NCBI RefSeq assembly: GCF_900105325.1
Contig: NZ_FNSU01000003.1
Coordinates: 682,001 to 746,000, forward strand
Direction of reading: 5' to 3'
Length of the DNA stretch: 64,000 bases
Source: Pseudomonas marginalis
Lineage (GTDB): Bacteria; Pseudomonadota; Gammaproteobacteria; Pseudomonadales; Pseudomonadaceae
Shown here: positions 18,801-26,767 of the stretch, piece after piece
Layout of the letters: each line of letters opens with the position of its first letter
Position numbering within the stretch: the stretch's first letter is position 1
Program-made: the position numbers and the translations under genes
The notes under the pieces: generated by a model
Told to the model about the DNA's origin: nothing
Database searches by the model: none
Seen by the model: the letters and a program-made list of their open reading frames with translations, nothing else

Positions 18801-18914
18801 TCCCAGTTTGCCGAACGAGAAGATCCCGGCGGCGAGGATCGCAATGATCAAAAACAGCGTGACTGCGCGGTGCTTGACCGCCAGTTCCGAGAGGTTGATG
18901 CCGCGCATGCTCAT
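15825..18914 (-). CDS. RND efflux permease
   Basis: The inner-membrane proton/drug antiporter has 1029 residues, normal for the AcrB/MexB superfamily. It has twelve transmembrane segments in two repeats with large periplasmic loops. The central proton-relay helix reads ISLGLLVDDAIIAIEMMV, with the paired Asp residues intact. It is translated from an ATGA overlap with the fusion-protein gene (18914-18911). No outer-membrane channel gene follows; Rhs is next. The sequence is closer to the less studied permeases encoded with one fusion protein than to MexB, so the substrate is not predicted. Confidence 0.93.
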   Translation of the reverse strand: MSMRGINLSELAVKHRAVTLFLIIAILAAGIFSFGKLGRAEDPSFTVKVMTITAAWPGATAQEMQEQVADRLEKRLQELDYYDRVETIAQPGFVSMRMTYKESTRPSEIQELFYQTRKKLSDEAARLPNGVIGPFFNDEYSDVYFALYALEAEHLPHRQQVQMAEELRQGLLNLPGVKKVNILGEQAQRIFVEFSYERLATLGIKPEQIFAALAAQNAVAPSGFVETAGARAYIRIDGAFDSLALIENVPLEVNGRVLRIADVASVSRGYEDPPSYRIRHQGDPALMLGVIMEKHWNGLELDKSLKAEEARIQADLPLGVNFAKVSDQAKNISLAVNEFMLKFFVALAVVMLISLLALGFRVGLVVAAAVPLTLSVVFVIMLLTGREFDRITLGALIISLGLLVDDAIIAIEMMVVKLEEGFDRIHAATFAWSSTAAPMLTGTLVTIIGFLPVGFARSGAGEYAGNIFWIVGFALISSWLVAVVFTPYLGVKLLPQIKPVPGGHDAIYAGRYYQKLRDLVEACVRRRWLVTGLVIAAFVLCVLGMAVVKKQFFPNSDRSELILEVYMPPGSAFKSTEAVAAQLEKALLHEPQTSMVDTYVGGGAPRFFLSLNPEMPDPAFAKLIVQTPDSHARDALKLRMRERIAAGEFPAARVRVTQLLFGPPVPFPVVFRVSGPNVEVLRGVSEDVRKVVAANALTKDAFLDWGERTSGYRLVLDQDRLRLLGFTPNEVKSQLNALLSGNPITEVREGNRTVSVVARAQGNQRENLGNLNNMTLTNSAGTSVPLAQVGQFQAVMEEPILKRRNRASTVEVRADIIDGVQPPDVEMAVYKDLQPLIARLPAGYRIDIGGPVEESAKANVALAALFPIMILLTLTVIMFQVRSFGVMFMVFATAPLGLIGAVPTLLLFNQPFGFNAILGLIGIGGILMRNTLIFTDQIRQNQEHGMAIHAAIVEATVRRARPVILTALAAALAFIPLTLSVFWSSLAFVLIGGVVVGTVLTLLFLPALCSLVLGREKTKIVETPHVSAG

Positions 18915-20017
18915 TGGTCCTGTTTGCGGTTGAGGGCCAGCACCTGGGCGGGCAACAGGCGCACCGCGTCGCCGCCGTGCAACAGGTGCGCACCGAGGGC
19001 GACGACGACCTGGCCGGGGTTCACGCCGCTGTCGAGCAGGGCGTCTTCCTGGCCAAGGCTGGCGACCGAGACCTGGGCGAAGCTGACCTTGTCATCCGCG
19101 CCGATCAGCCACACACCGGTGCCTTGTCCGGCATCGTGCAACGCACCGATGGGCACGCGGGTTTGTTGCGCCTGGCCGTTGCCTTGCAGGCGCACGGTGA
19201 TGGTCGAGCCGAGGGCGAAGCGCTCGACGTTACCGTGCAGCACATAACGGGCGCGGTAGGTGCGGGTGGTGGGATCGGCGCTGGCCGACAGTTCGCGCAA
19301 GGTCGCCGTCACCGCCTGGTCCGGGGCGCCGAAGGGGAAGGCCAGGGCTTTTTGCGCGGCCTGGTCGCGCTGGTTTTCCGGCAGGTTGACGATGGCTTCG
19401 CGGGCACCGTCATGGGCCAGGCGCGCGACGATTTGCCCTTCGGCGACCACTTGGCCGCGGTCCACCCGCACGTCGGTGATGATGCCGTCGCCATCGGCCT
19501 TGAGCACCGAATAAGTGCGGCGGTTCTCGATCTGACTGGCGTCGGATTGCGCCGCGGCCAACTCGGCCTCGGCCACGCGCAAGTTAGTCGCCGACTGGTC
19601 GAAGATCTGTCGTGACACGGCACCGGTACTGGCCAGGCGCTGGTAGCGGTTTTCATCGTCACGGCGCTGACGCAGTTGTGCCTGGGCGGCGTTGACGCGG
19701 TTTTTCGCCGAACGCAGGGCCAGCTCGAAGTCGCCGATGTCGAGCACCAGCAGGGTGTCGCCACGGGAAACGTGCTGGCCGGGGTCGACCTTGCGTTCGA
19801 TGACCTTGCCGCTGACCCGGAAGCCCAGGTCGCTTTCCGTACGCGCAGCCACCACGCCGGTATAGGCGCTTTGCTGAGTGCCGGCGGCTTCGACCTTGGC
19901 GGCGAGTACCGGACGCGGTTGCGGCGCTTGGGCGGCGGTGTCGGTCTGGCTGTTGCAGCCGCTGAGGACGATCAACACGGCCAGGGGCATGAGAAGGCGC
20001 GAGGGGAGAGGGATCAT
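18911..20017 (-). CDS. RND periplasmic membrane-fusion lipoprotein
   Basis: The 368-residue precursor has a lipoprotein signal and lipobox LSGC (Cys21). It follows the HlyD/AcrA pattern: a first beta-barrel/lipoyl half (VSGKVIERKVDPGQHVSRGDTLLVLD), a helical hairpin (~95-160), a second lipoyl half (DGIITDVRVDRGQVVAEGQIVARL) and a C-terminal barrel. It links the inner-membrane pump to an outer-membrane channel supplied from elsewhere. It is first in a two-gene operon with the permease. A perfect palindrome at 20045-20068 lies just upstream and may be its operator. Confidence 0.93.
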   Translation of the reverse strand: MIPLPSRLLMPLAVLIVLSGCNSQTDTAAQAPQPRPVLAAKVEAAGTQQSAYTGVVAARTESDLGFRVSGKVIERKVDPGQHVSRGDTLLVLDIGDFELALRSAKNRVNAAQAQLRQRRDDENRYQRLASTGAVSRQIFDQSATNLRVAEAELAAAQSDASQIENRRTYSVLKADGDGIITDVRVDRGQVVAEGQIVARLAHDGAREAIVNLPENQRDQAAQKALAFPFGAPDQAVTATLRELSASADPTTRTYRARYVLHGNVERFALGSTITVRLQGNGQAQQTRVPIGALHDAGQGTGVWLIGADDKVSFAQVSVASLGQEDALLDSGVNPGQVVVALGAHLLHGGDAVRLLPAQVLALNRKQDQ

Positions 20018-20044
20018 GTCGGGCTCCGGGGATTACCATTGGGC

Positions 20045-20068
20045 AAAAAATTATGGACATAATTTTTT
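20045..20068. promoter_or_regulatory. Perfect 11-bp inverted repeat between divergent transporter genes
   Basis: Arms AAAAAATTATG (20045-20055) and CATAATTTTTT (20058-20068) are separated by GA. The site lies in the 100-bp AT-rich gap between the fusion-protein gene (minus) and the MFS exporter (plus). It looks like an operator for a dimeric repressor, but no regulator gene is adjacent. Confidence 0.55.
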
Positions 20069-20117
20069 ACGCATATTATGGTCGAAATATAAATAAATCC
20101 AGCCCCGGATAATCCCC

Positions 20118-21323
20118 ATGTCGAACGCCCCGGTCCCCTCGCGAAGCTTGTTGTTTTTACTGGTGGCCCTGACGGCACTGGGTGAAGTCTCGACCCAATT
20201 GATCATCCCAGGCTTGGGTGTGATCGAGCAGGCGCTGCTGGCGCCGCCTGGTTCGGCGTTGATGGCACTGTCGGCGTTTGTCGCCGCCTTTGGCCTGGGG
20301 CAGCTGCTGTTCGGCCCGCTGTCGGACCGTATCGGCCGCCGTCCGGTGCTGATCGGCGGGCTGCTGCTGTATGTGCTGGCGACCTTGTCGATGCTGCTGG
20401 TCAATGACATCCAGCAATTTATCGCCGCTCGCGTCGTGCAAGGCCTCGGCGCCTGCGCTGCGCTGGTACTGGCGCGTACCGTGGTGCGTGACGTGTGGAA
20501 GGCCGAGGCGGGGCCGGCGCTGGCGCTGACCATGATCGGCATGCTGTACGCCATCGTCGTCGCACCGATGGTCGGCGGCCTGCTGATCAAGCTGCTGGGC
20601 TGGCGTGCGCCGATCCTGCTGGCACTGGTGATTGGCAGTGGGGTGCTGCTGCTGGCGCTGCTGTTCTTTCGCGAGAGCAACCACTTCCTCGACCCCAAGG
20701 CCGGCCACTGGCGCACCCTCGGCGGGCAATACCTGGACCTGCTCAAGGGCCGCCAGTACCGCGCGTTCGCCGTGGCGCTGGCGTGTACCTATGGCGCCAT
20801 GTTCGCGGTGATCGCCGGTTCCTCGGCGGTGTATATCAATCTGTTGGGCTTGAGCAGCCTGGAGTACGGCATCAATTTTGGCCTGATCGTGTCGATGCTG
20901 ATCATCGGTTCCACCTACACCCGACGCAACATCCAGCGCCTGGGGCCGCAACGGATTGTGGCGATGGGCGTGACGCTGGTAGCCATGGGCGGGATTGCCG
21001 CACTGGTGATTTATGCGCTGTTTGGCCTGTCGGTGCTGGGCCTGGATATTCCCATTGCGCTGGCGACCCTCGGCGGTGGCCTGGTATTGCCCGGGTCTGT
21101 GACCGGTGGGGTCATGCCCAACGCTCACCGCGCCGGCTTGGCGGCGGGCTTGATGGGCTTTGCGCAGATGTTCGGCGCGACCTGCAGCGGCCTGTTACTG
21201 AGCCATCTGCGTGACGGCAGTGCAACACCGATGATCGTGATCCAGGCGTGTTTTGCCGTGACGGCTTTCGTGGCCTTCCATCTGTTGCGTGAGCGCCGTA
21301 CCGCAGAGGTCGCGGCGGCTTGA
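20118..21323 (+). CDS. MFS multidrug exporter (Bcr/CflA-like, DHA1 family)
   Basis: This 401-residue protein has twelve predicted transmembrane helices. The family loop motif GQLLFGPLSDRIGRRPVLIGG follows TM2, and VQGLGACAALVLARTVVRD marks TM4, as in Bcr/CflA drug:proton antiporters. It is divergent from the RND operon across the palindrome at 20045-20068, so the two efflux systems may respond to the same regulator. The substrate is not known. Confidence 0.88.
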   Translation: MSNAPVPSRSLLFLLVALTALGEVSTQLIIPGLGVIEQALLAPPGSALMALSAFVAAFGLGQLLFGPLSDRIGRRPVLIGGLLLYVLATLSMLLVNDIQQFIAARVVQGLGACAALVLARTVVRDVWKAEAGPALALTMIGMLYAIVVAPMVGGLLIKLLGWRAPILLALVIGSGVLLLALLFFRESNHFLDPKAGHWRTLGGQYLDLLKGRQYRAFAVALACTYGAMFAVIAGSSAVYINLLGLSSLEYGINFGLIVSMLIIGSTYTRRNIQRLGPQRIVAMGVTLVAMGGIAALVIYALFGLSVLGLDIPIALATLGGGLVLPGSVTGGVMPNAHRAGLAAGLMGFAQMFGATCSGLLLSHLRDGSATPMIVIQACFAVTAFVAFHLLRERRTAEVAAA

Positions 21324-21401
21324 GCTGTCACACTTTGTCCAAGTTATTCGGGGCTGGATGATTACGATTCTCTTTTGAGTCTAATCCGAAGGTCTTCGCC
21401 C

Positions 21402-23342
21402 ATGCTGCCTGCTTTTCGTTTCTCGCCCCTGGCCCTGCTGGTTGCCGCCAGTCTTCATGCCCACGCCGATGAGCCTGTTGCACTGGAACTCAATGATGTA
21501 GTGGTGACTGCATCCGGTTTTGCGCAAAGCGTGGAAGACGCGCCGGCCTCGGTCACCGTGATCGATGGCGAGGCGCTGCGTCGCAAGTCTTACCGCGACC
21601 TCGGCGACGCGGTTAAAGACGTGGAAGGCGTCACCGTCAACGGCGGTGCGAATGAAACCGACATCTCCATCCGTGGCATGCCGGCCGACTACACCCTGAT
21701 CATGGTCGACGGCAAGCGCCAGAGTGCGCGGGAATCGCGGGTCAACGGCAACAGTGGCTATGAACAGAGCTTCGTGCCACCCGCTGCGGCCATCGAGCGG
21801 ATTGAAGTGGTGCGCGGGCCGATGTCGTCACTGTACGGCTCGGATGCCATCGGCGGGGTGATCAACGTGATTACGCGCAAGGTCTCACCGACCTGGGGCG
21901 GCTCCATCGGGTATGACTACTCGGCGCGTCAGCACAGCGACCAGGGTAATGCACGCCAGACCCAGTTCTACCTCAGTGGTCCGCTCAAGGAAGATTTCCT
22001 CGGTTTGCAGGTGTGGGGCCGCTACCTGGATCGCCAGGCCGATGACGACATCGAGCAGACCAATGGCTTCAGCAAGGCTGACCACCGCGACCTCACCGCG
22101 CGCCTGGCCTTCACCCCCACTATCGACCACGACATCCTGCTGGAAGCCGGCGCCACGCGCTTGAAGAATGGCGACGGCATGAGCGCCAACTGGGCCACCC
22201 GCGAACAGGAAAACAACCGCGATCACTGGTCGCTGTCCCACCAGGGCCGCTGGGGCTGGGCCACCTCGGACATTGCCTTGTCCCAGGAAACCTCCAGCCG
22301 TGAAGGCAAGGCGACACCGGCGCAGACTGACATCTACGGGCGCAAACCCGAGATCAAGAACAGCGTGTTTGACGCCAAGCTGGTGGTGCCCACCGCCCAT
22401 AACGTCAGCACCGTGGGCGTGCAATGGAATAAAAGCGAGCTCACCGACTGGAACCAGGGCCTCGGTGACCGCGTCGACTATAAATTCTCGGTGGTGCAAA
22501 AAGCCCTGTTCGCGGAAAACGAGTGGTGGATGACCGACAGCTTCGCCCTGACCACCGGCCTGCGCCTGGATGAGCACGAAGAGTACGGCGCCCACCTCAG
22601 CCCGCGGGTCTACGGGGTGTGGCGCGCCACCGAGCAGTGGACGTTCAAGGGCGGTGTTGCACGTGGCTTTAAGGCCCCCGAGCTGCGTGCGGTCGTCGAG
22701 GATTACGCCTACCTGCGCCGCAACCGCTTCGTGATGTTCGGCAACCCGGACCTCAAGCCCGAGACCAGCACCAACTATGAAGTCTCGGCGCTGTGGAGCA
22801 ACCGCGACAACCTGTCCGGCGGCGTGACGCTGTTCTACAACGACTTCCAGGACAAGCTTTCCACCGTCACCACCGACCGGCGCTGGAACGGCTACACCAT
22901 CATGGAGCGGGTCAACGTCGACAAGGCGATCATCCAGGGCGTTGAGCTCAACGGCCAATGGGACATCAACCCCAGCGTGCTGCTCAAAGCCAACTACACC
23001 TACACTGACTCCGAGCAGAAAAGCGGCGCCAACAAAGGCGCGCCCCTGGCCCTCACCCCTGAGCAAAAAGCCAATGTGCGTACCGAGTGGACCATTAACG
23101 ATCGCACCCAGGCCTGGGCTTCGCTGAGCTACTACGGCGAGGAAACCGGCAACACCATCACCACCGACGAACCGGCGCCGGGCTACACCACCGCCGACCT
23201 GGGCGGCTCCTATGACGTGAGCGATTCGTTGACCCTCAACGCCTCCCTGAACAACCTCACCGACAAGCGCCTGGACGATGAAACCTATGGCACGGTGAAC
23301 TACGGCCGCACCCTGTGGATGGGCGCCACGCTCAACTTCTAG
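21402..23342 (+). CDS. TonB-dependent catecholate siderophore receptor (CirA-like)
   Basis: The 646-residue outer-membrane receptor has a signal peptide ending near AHADEP, a short TonB-box region (ALELNDVVVTA), a plug domain with VEDAPASVTVIDGEALRRK and IERIEVVRGPMSSLYGSDAIGGVINVITRK, and a 22-strand-type barrel ending in aromatic WMGATLNF. The plug matches E. coli CirA closely. The ATG at 21402 was chosen (GAAGG 10 bases before it) over a TTG at 21375. It converges on a two-component system with a Fur-like box, and its TAG stop shares CTAG with the kinase stop. Ferric-catecholate uptake is the likely role; the exact siderophore is unknown. Confidence 0.9.
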   Translation: MLPAFRFSPLALLVAASLHAHADEPVALELNDVVVTASGFAQSVEDAPASVTVIDGEALRRKSYRDLGDAVKDVEGVTVNGGANETDISIRGMPADYTLIMVDGKRQSARESRVNGNSGYEQSFVPPAAAIERIEVVRGPMSSLYGSDAIGGVINVITRKVSPTWGGSIGYDYSARQHSDQGNARQTQFYLSGPLKEDFLGLQVWGRYLDRQADDDIEQTNGFSKADHRDLTARLAFTPTIDHDILLEAGATRLKNGDGMSANWATREQENNRDHWSLSHQGRWGWATSDIALSQETSSREGKATPAQTDIYGRKPEIKNSVFDAKLVVPTAHNVSTVGVQWNKSELTDWNQGLGDRVDYKFSVVQKALFAENEWWMTDSFALTTGLRLDEHEEYGAHLSPRVYGVWRATEQWTFKGGVARGFKAPELRAVVEDYAYLRRNRFVMFGNPDLKPETSTNYEVSALWSNRDNLSGGVTLFYNDFQDKLSTVTTDRRWNGYTIMERVNVDKAIIQGVELNGQWDINPSVLLKANYTYTDSEQKSGANKGAPLALTPEQKANVRTEWTINDRTQAWASLSYYGEETGNTITTDEPAPGYTTADLGGSYDVSDSLTLNASLNNLTDKRLDDETYGTVNYGRTLWMGATLNF

Positions 23343-24691
23343 AGCGCGGTGGGCAATCGCACCACCGCGCACAGGCCGGCCGGTGGGCGATTCTCCAAGA
23401 CCAGTTCACCGCCATGGGCCTGGATGCACGACCGTGCAATCGCCAGGCCCAGCCCCACGCCGCCGTCACTGACACCCCGTTGTACGAAGGGCTCGAAGAC
23501 TTTGCTCAACCACGCCTCGGGTAGACCTTGGCCGTGGTCGAGAACCTCGATGCGCAGCCAGCCGTTGTCCTCGCGAACCAGGCTCAGGTCGGCATCGCCG
23601 GCATGGCGCAGGGCGTTGTCAATCAGGTTGGTCAGTGCACGTTTGAGCGCCAGCGGGCGGCAGGTCAGCAGCAAGGGCGGTGCGCCGGCCCAGGTGACGG
23701 GCTGCTGAAGGCGTTGGTAACGCATGGCCAGGTCATCCAGCAGGTCGTTCAATGAAGTCGTAGCGGTAGGTTCCTGCACCGTGTCATCGCGCACGAAATT
23801 CAGGGTTTCACGCACCATGGCACTCAATTCCGCGAGGCTTTCGAGCATGTCATCGCGGGCTGCGCCGGGCTCCAGCAATTCCACTTGCAGGCGCAGTTCT
23901 GTGATCGGCGTATTCAAGTCATGGCTGACCGCTGCGAGCATCCGCGTGCGGCCTTCGACATGCCGTGCGAGGTTGGCCTGCATGGTGTTGAAGGCGGCAG
24001 TGAGGTCGCGGGCTTCCTGTGGGCCGGTTTCCGGCAGCGGGGCGATCCATTCACCGCGGCTGACGCGCTCGGTGGCCTTGGCCAGGGTCTTGATCGGGCG
24101 CACCACGCGGGCAATGAAAAACATCACGATCAGCAGCACCGGCAGGGTCGTCACCGGCAGGCTGTAGGCCAGGACGCGACCCCATTCATAGGCGCCGGCG
24201 GGGTATTGCACGGCATTCAGATAGGTACCGTTGGGCAGCGGCACGCTGCTGCGCAGGCGCAACGGCGCCCAGCCGGCGGGGCTGAACACATGGGTGCGGG
24301 CGTCGGCGCCGCTGATGCGTTCCAACTGCATGCCGATGGCGGCGCTGTTATCCAGCTGTAATTGGTGGCGCAGCTCGTTGGCCAGGCGCTGTTCTTCCGG
24401 GCGTTGCGCAAACGGCGCCACTTCCGGCGTGGGGCCGATCCAGAAGCGCGTGTCGTCGGTGCTCATGCCGGCCAGCAGGTGCGCGGTTTCACTCGAGGTC
24501 AGGTCGATTGCCGTGTGATGGGCAATCCCCAGGCGTTCCAGGCTGAAACTGCGCGACAGCGGGTGGATCAGGCTGCCGGTGCGCTGCAGGAACAACATCG
24601 CAATGGCGTTCGACGCCAGCAGTGCCAGCAGCAACAACAGGCTCAACTGCCGTGCCAGGGTGCGCGGCCACAGCCGGCTCAAGGTGTGCAT
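23339..24691 (-). CDS. Sensor histidine kinase of an iron-linked two-component system
   Basis: The protein has 450 residues. TM1 is at ~15-35, a periplasmic sensor region at ~36-170 and TM2 at ~175-195. A HAMP domain follows (RPIKTLAKATERVSRGEW), then a HisKA H-box with phospho-accepting His257 (AAVSHDLNTPITELRL), and an ATPase domain with NLIDNALRHAG, DHGQGLP and GVGLGLAIA. The start overlaps the regulator gene by 13 bp, so the two are cotranslated. The convergent receptor and upstream Fur-like box suggest a PfeS/PirS-type sensor of ferric siderophore in the periplasm; that role is inferred. Confidence 0.92.
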   Translation of the reverse strand: MHTLSRLWPRTLARQLSLLLLLALLASNAIAMLFLQRTGSLIHPLSRSFSLERLGIAHHTAIDLTSSETAHLLAGMSTDDTRFWIGPTPEVAPFAQRPEEQRLANELRHQLQLDNSAAIGMQLERISGADARTHVFSPAGWAPLRLRSSVPLPNGTYLNAVQYPAGAYEWGRVLAYSLPVTTLPVLLIVMFFIARVVRPIKTLAKATERVSRGEWIAPLPETGPQEARDLTAAFNTMQANLARHVEGRTRMLAAVSHDLNTPITELRLQVELLEPGAARDDMLESLAELSAMVRETLNFVRDDTVQEPTATTSLNDLLDDLAMRYQRLQQPVTWAGAPPLLLTCRPLALKRALTNLIDNALRHAGDADLSLVREDNGWLRIEVLDHGQGLPEAWLSKVFEPFVQRGVSDGGVGLGLAIARSCIQAHGGELVLENRPPAGLCAVVRLPTAL

Positions 24692-25422
24692 TCGCTGACC
24701 TCGGACGCCAATAGATAGCCGCCGCCCCAGATGGTGCGTAACAGTTCCGGGGTGGCATCGCCCTGGGCCAGCTTGCGGCGCAGGCGGCTGACTTGCCGGT
24801 CGATGGCGCGGTCGCTGACATCGCTGTCGGCGGCGGCGGTGAGGTCGATCAAGCGTTCGCGGGGCAACAGGGTGTTGGGGTGGGCGAGGAACACTTGCAA
24901 CAGCCGGCTTTCGGCAGTGCTGAGCTGGATGGCCGGGCTGCCGTCGCGGCGCAAGGTGGCGCTGGTCACACTGAAGTGCCAGCCGGCAAACTCATAGGCC
25001 CGTGCGCCAGTGCCGGGCGCGGTGGGGCCGGTCGCGCGGCCCTGACGGCGCAGCACGCTGTTGATACGCGCCACCAGCTCCCGGGGCTCGAACGGCTTGG
25101 TGACGTAATCGTCGGCACCCAGGTCCAGGCCGCGTATGCGGTCGGCGGCAGTGTCGCGGGCGGTCAGCAGGATCACCGGGGTGTTGCTGCGCCGATGCAA
25201 CTGGTTGCACAACTCAAAGCCATCGCCATCCGGCAGCAGCACGTCGAGCACCACCACATCGAACGCCTGGGTCTTGAGCAATTGCCACATGCCGGCCGCG
25301 TCTTCAGCGGTGCGCACCTCAAAGGTGTAACGTCGCAGGTACGTGGCCAAGGGTTCACGAATCTTGCGGTGGTCATCCACCACCAGTACGCGCGGTGCGG
25401 CAGGCGCAGGGGCAAACGGCAT
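24679..25422 (-). CDS. OmpR/PhoB-family response regulator
   Basis: This 247-residue protein has a receiver domain with acidic pocket VVDD (15-17), phosphorylation site Asp60 (VVVLDVLLPDGDG) and Lys in YVTKPFEPREL. A winged-helix DNA-binding domain follows (~150-240: LSTAESRLLQVFLAHPNTLLPRERL, DRQVSRLRRKL, RTIWGGGYLLA). It is first in the operon with the kinase. A Fur-like box lies about 45-60 bp upstream. By analogy with PfeR/PirR it should activate the nearby catecholate receptor gene. Confidence 0.93.
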   Translation of the reverse strand: MPFAPAPAAPRVLVVDDHRKIREPLATYLRRYTFEVRTAEDAAGMWQLLKTQAFDVVVLDVLLPDGDGFELCNQLHRRSNTPVILLTARDTAADRIRGLDLGADDYVTKPFEPRELVARINSVLRRQGRATGPTAPGTGARAYEFAGWHFSVTSATLRRDGSPAIQLSTAESRLLQVFLAHPNTLLPRERLIDLTAAADSDVSDRAIDRQVSRLRRKLAQGDATPELLRTIWGGGYLLASEVSECTP

Positions 25423-25465
25423 TGCAGCCCTCGAGGGTTGAGCGGGAGAGGGCGGATATTACTAC

Positions 25466-25484
25466 GAGTCATTATCATTAACGC
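25466..25484 (-). promoter_or_regulatory. Fur-like box upstream of the response regulator
   Basis: The minus strand reads GCGTTAATGATAATGACTC, with AATGATAATGA matching the core of the Fur consensus GATAATGATAATCATTATC. It lies 44-62 bp before the regulator start, where Fur-Fe would block transcription. Confidence 0.6.
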
Positions 25485-25601
25485 TGTTTTTGTGAGGCTG
25501 CAGTCGTAGATCGTCCTGCCGGTAGGACGATCAAGGTTATTTTTACCGTCTAGCGCCGAATTGCTGCGAGTTTTAAGGTGTATGCACTTTGGAGGACTAC
25601 C

Positions 25602-26468
25602 ATGAAAAAACTCATCGGCATCTACACCAGCCCTCGCGCCCATTGGGTCGGCGACGGCTTTCCCGTGCGTACGCTGTTTTCCTACGACTCGATGGGCAAG
25701 CACATCAGCCCATTCCTGCTCCTGGACCACGCCGGGCCGGCCGATTTCAACCCGACAGACCAGCGTCGCGGCGTCGGCCAGCACCCCCATCGCGGTTTTG
25801 AAACCGTGACCATCGTCTACGATGGCGAAGTCGAACACCGCGATTCCACCGGCGCTGGCGGCAAAATCGGCCCGGGCGATGTGCAATGGATGACCGCCGC
25901 CAAGGGCATCCTCCACGAGGAGTTCCACTCCGCCGCCTTCGCCCGCAGCGGCGGTGCGTTGGAGATGGTGCAACTGTGGGTCAACCTGCCCGCCAAGGAC
26001 AAAATGGCCGACGCGGGCTACCAGACCATCGTCGACGGCGATATCCCCGTGCTGCCCCTGGCCAACGACGCCGGCCACCTGCGCCTGATCGCCGGTGAAT
26101 TCGCCGGCACCCAGGGACCGGCGCGCACCTTCACGCCGATCGATGTGTGGGACCTGCGCCTCAACGCCGGCAAGCCCGTCACCCTCGACCTGCACGCCGG
26201 GCGCAACACTGCCCTGGTGATCCTGCGCGGCACGGTGCTGGTCAATGGCGAAGACGTCGCACGCCAAGGCCAACTGGCGTTGTTCGACCGCGATGGCCGC
26301 CAACTCATCCTGGAGGCCAACGACGACGCCAAGGTCCTGCTGCTCAGCGGCGAACCGATTGACGAGCCTATCGTTGGGCATGGACCGTTTGTGATGAATA
26401 CCGAGCAGGAGATTCACCAGGCGTTTGCGGATTTCCAATCGGGTAAGTTTGGGCGGATGCAGGCCTGA
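25602..26468 (+). CDS. Pirin family protein
   Basis: This 288-residue bicupin-fold protein has the metal ligands of pirins in place: His61 and His63 in GQHPHRGFETVT, and His105 and Glu107 in KGILHEEF. The start at 25602 follows a strong GGAGG and gives MKKLIGIYTSPRAHWVG. Bacterial pirins include quercetinase-like dioxygenases and modulators of central metabolism; no choice between them can be made here. It is a single-gene unit followed by a hairpin (26477-26504) and a REPIN. Confidence 0.92.
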   Translation: MKKLIGIYTSPRAHWVGDGFPVRTLFSYDSMGKHISPFLLLDHAGPADFNPTDQRRGVGQHPHRGFETVTIVYDGEVEHRDSTGAGGKIGPGDVQWMTAAKGILHEEFHSAAFARSGGALEMVQLWVNLPAKDKMADAGYQTIVDGDIPVLPLANDAGHLRLIAGEFAGTQGPARTFTPIDVWDLRLNAGKPVTLDLHAGRNTALVILRGTVLVNGEDVARQGQLALFDRDGRQLILEANDDAKVLLLSGEPIDEPIVGHGPFVMNTEQEIHQAFADFQSGKFGRMQA

Positions 26469-26476
26469 CGGATCAC

Positions 26477-26504
26477 CTGAAAACCTGTGGATGCAGGTTT
26501 TCAG
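26477..26504 (+). terminator. Hairpin after the pirin gene
   Basis: Perfect 11-bp arms CTGAAAACCTG and CAGGTTTTCAG with a 6-base loop, 8 bases past the stop. There is no T-tract (GGGGTGAG follows), so it is more likely an mRNA 3'-end stabiliser or a weak terminator than a classic one. Confidence 0.5.
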
Positions 26505-26534
26505 GGGTGAGTTGAGTGGTGGTGGCAAGCCGAC

Positions 26535-26677
26535 TTGTTGTGGTGAGCGGGCTTGCCCCGCGCTGGGCTGCGCAGCAGCCCCAATAAACTCGACGCGGTT
26601 TTCCAGACGTTCCGAGGCAGATGGTTTCAGGGCCGCTTCGCGCCCCAGCGCGGGGCAAGCCCGCTCACCACAACAAG
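26535..26677. repeat. REPIN: inverted REP pair
   Basis: The left arm GTGGTGAGCGGGCTTGCC continues CCGCGCTGGG, and the right arm is its reverse complement (CCCAGCGCGGGGCAAGCCC...). They are separated by about 60 bp of unrelated sequence. It lies between the pirin and MscS genes. The same arms occur at 30471-30606 and 44496-44633. Confidence 0.85.
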
Positions 26678-26767
26678 CCCGTTCACCACCGTTGCGCAGC
26701 AATACATTTTGTTTGCGCAACCCCCATTTCATGCGATCTTCCCGTCATTCGCCCTGGAGTCGCCTGG

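Noticed and set aside
21340..21400. Fur box before the CirA-like receptor gene
   Set aside because: GATGATTACGATTCTC matches the consensus in only one hexamer; too weak to call.
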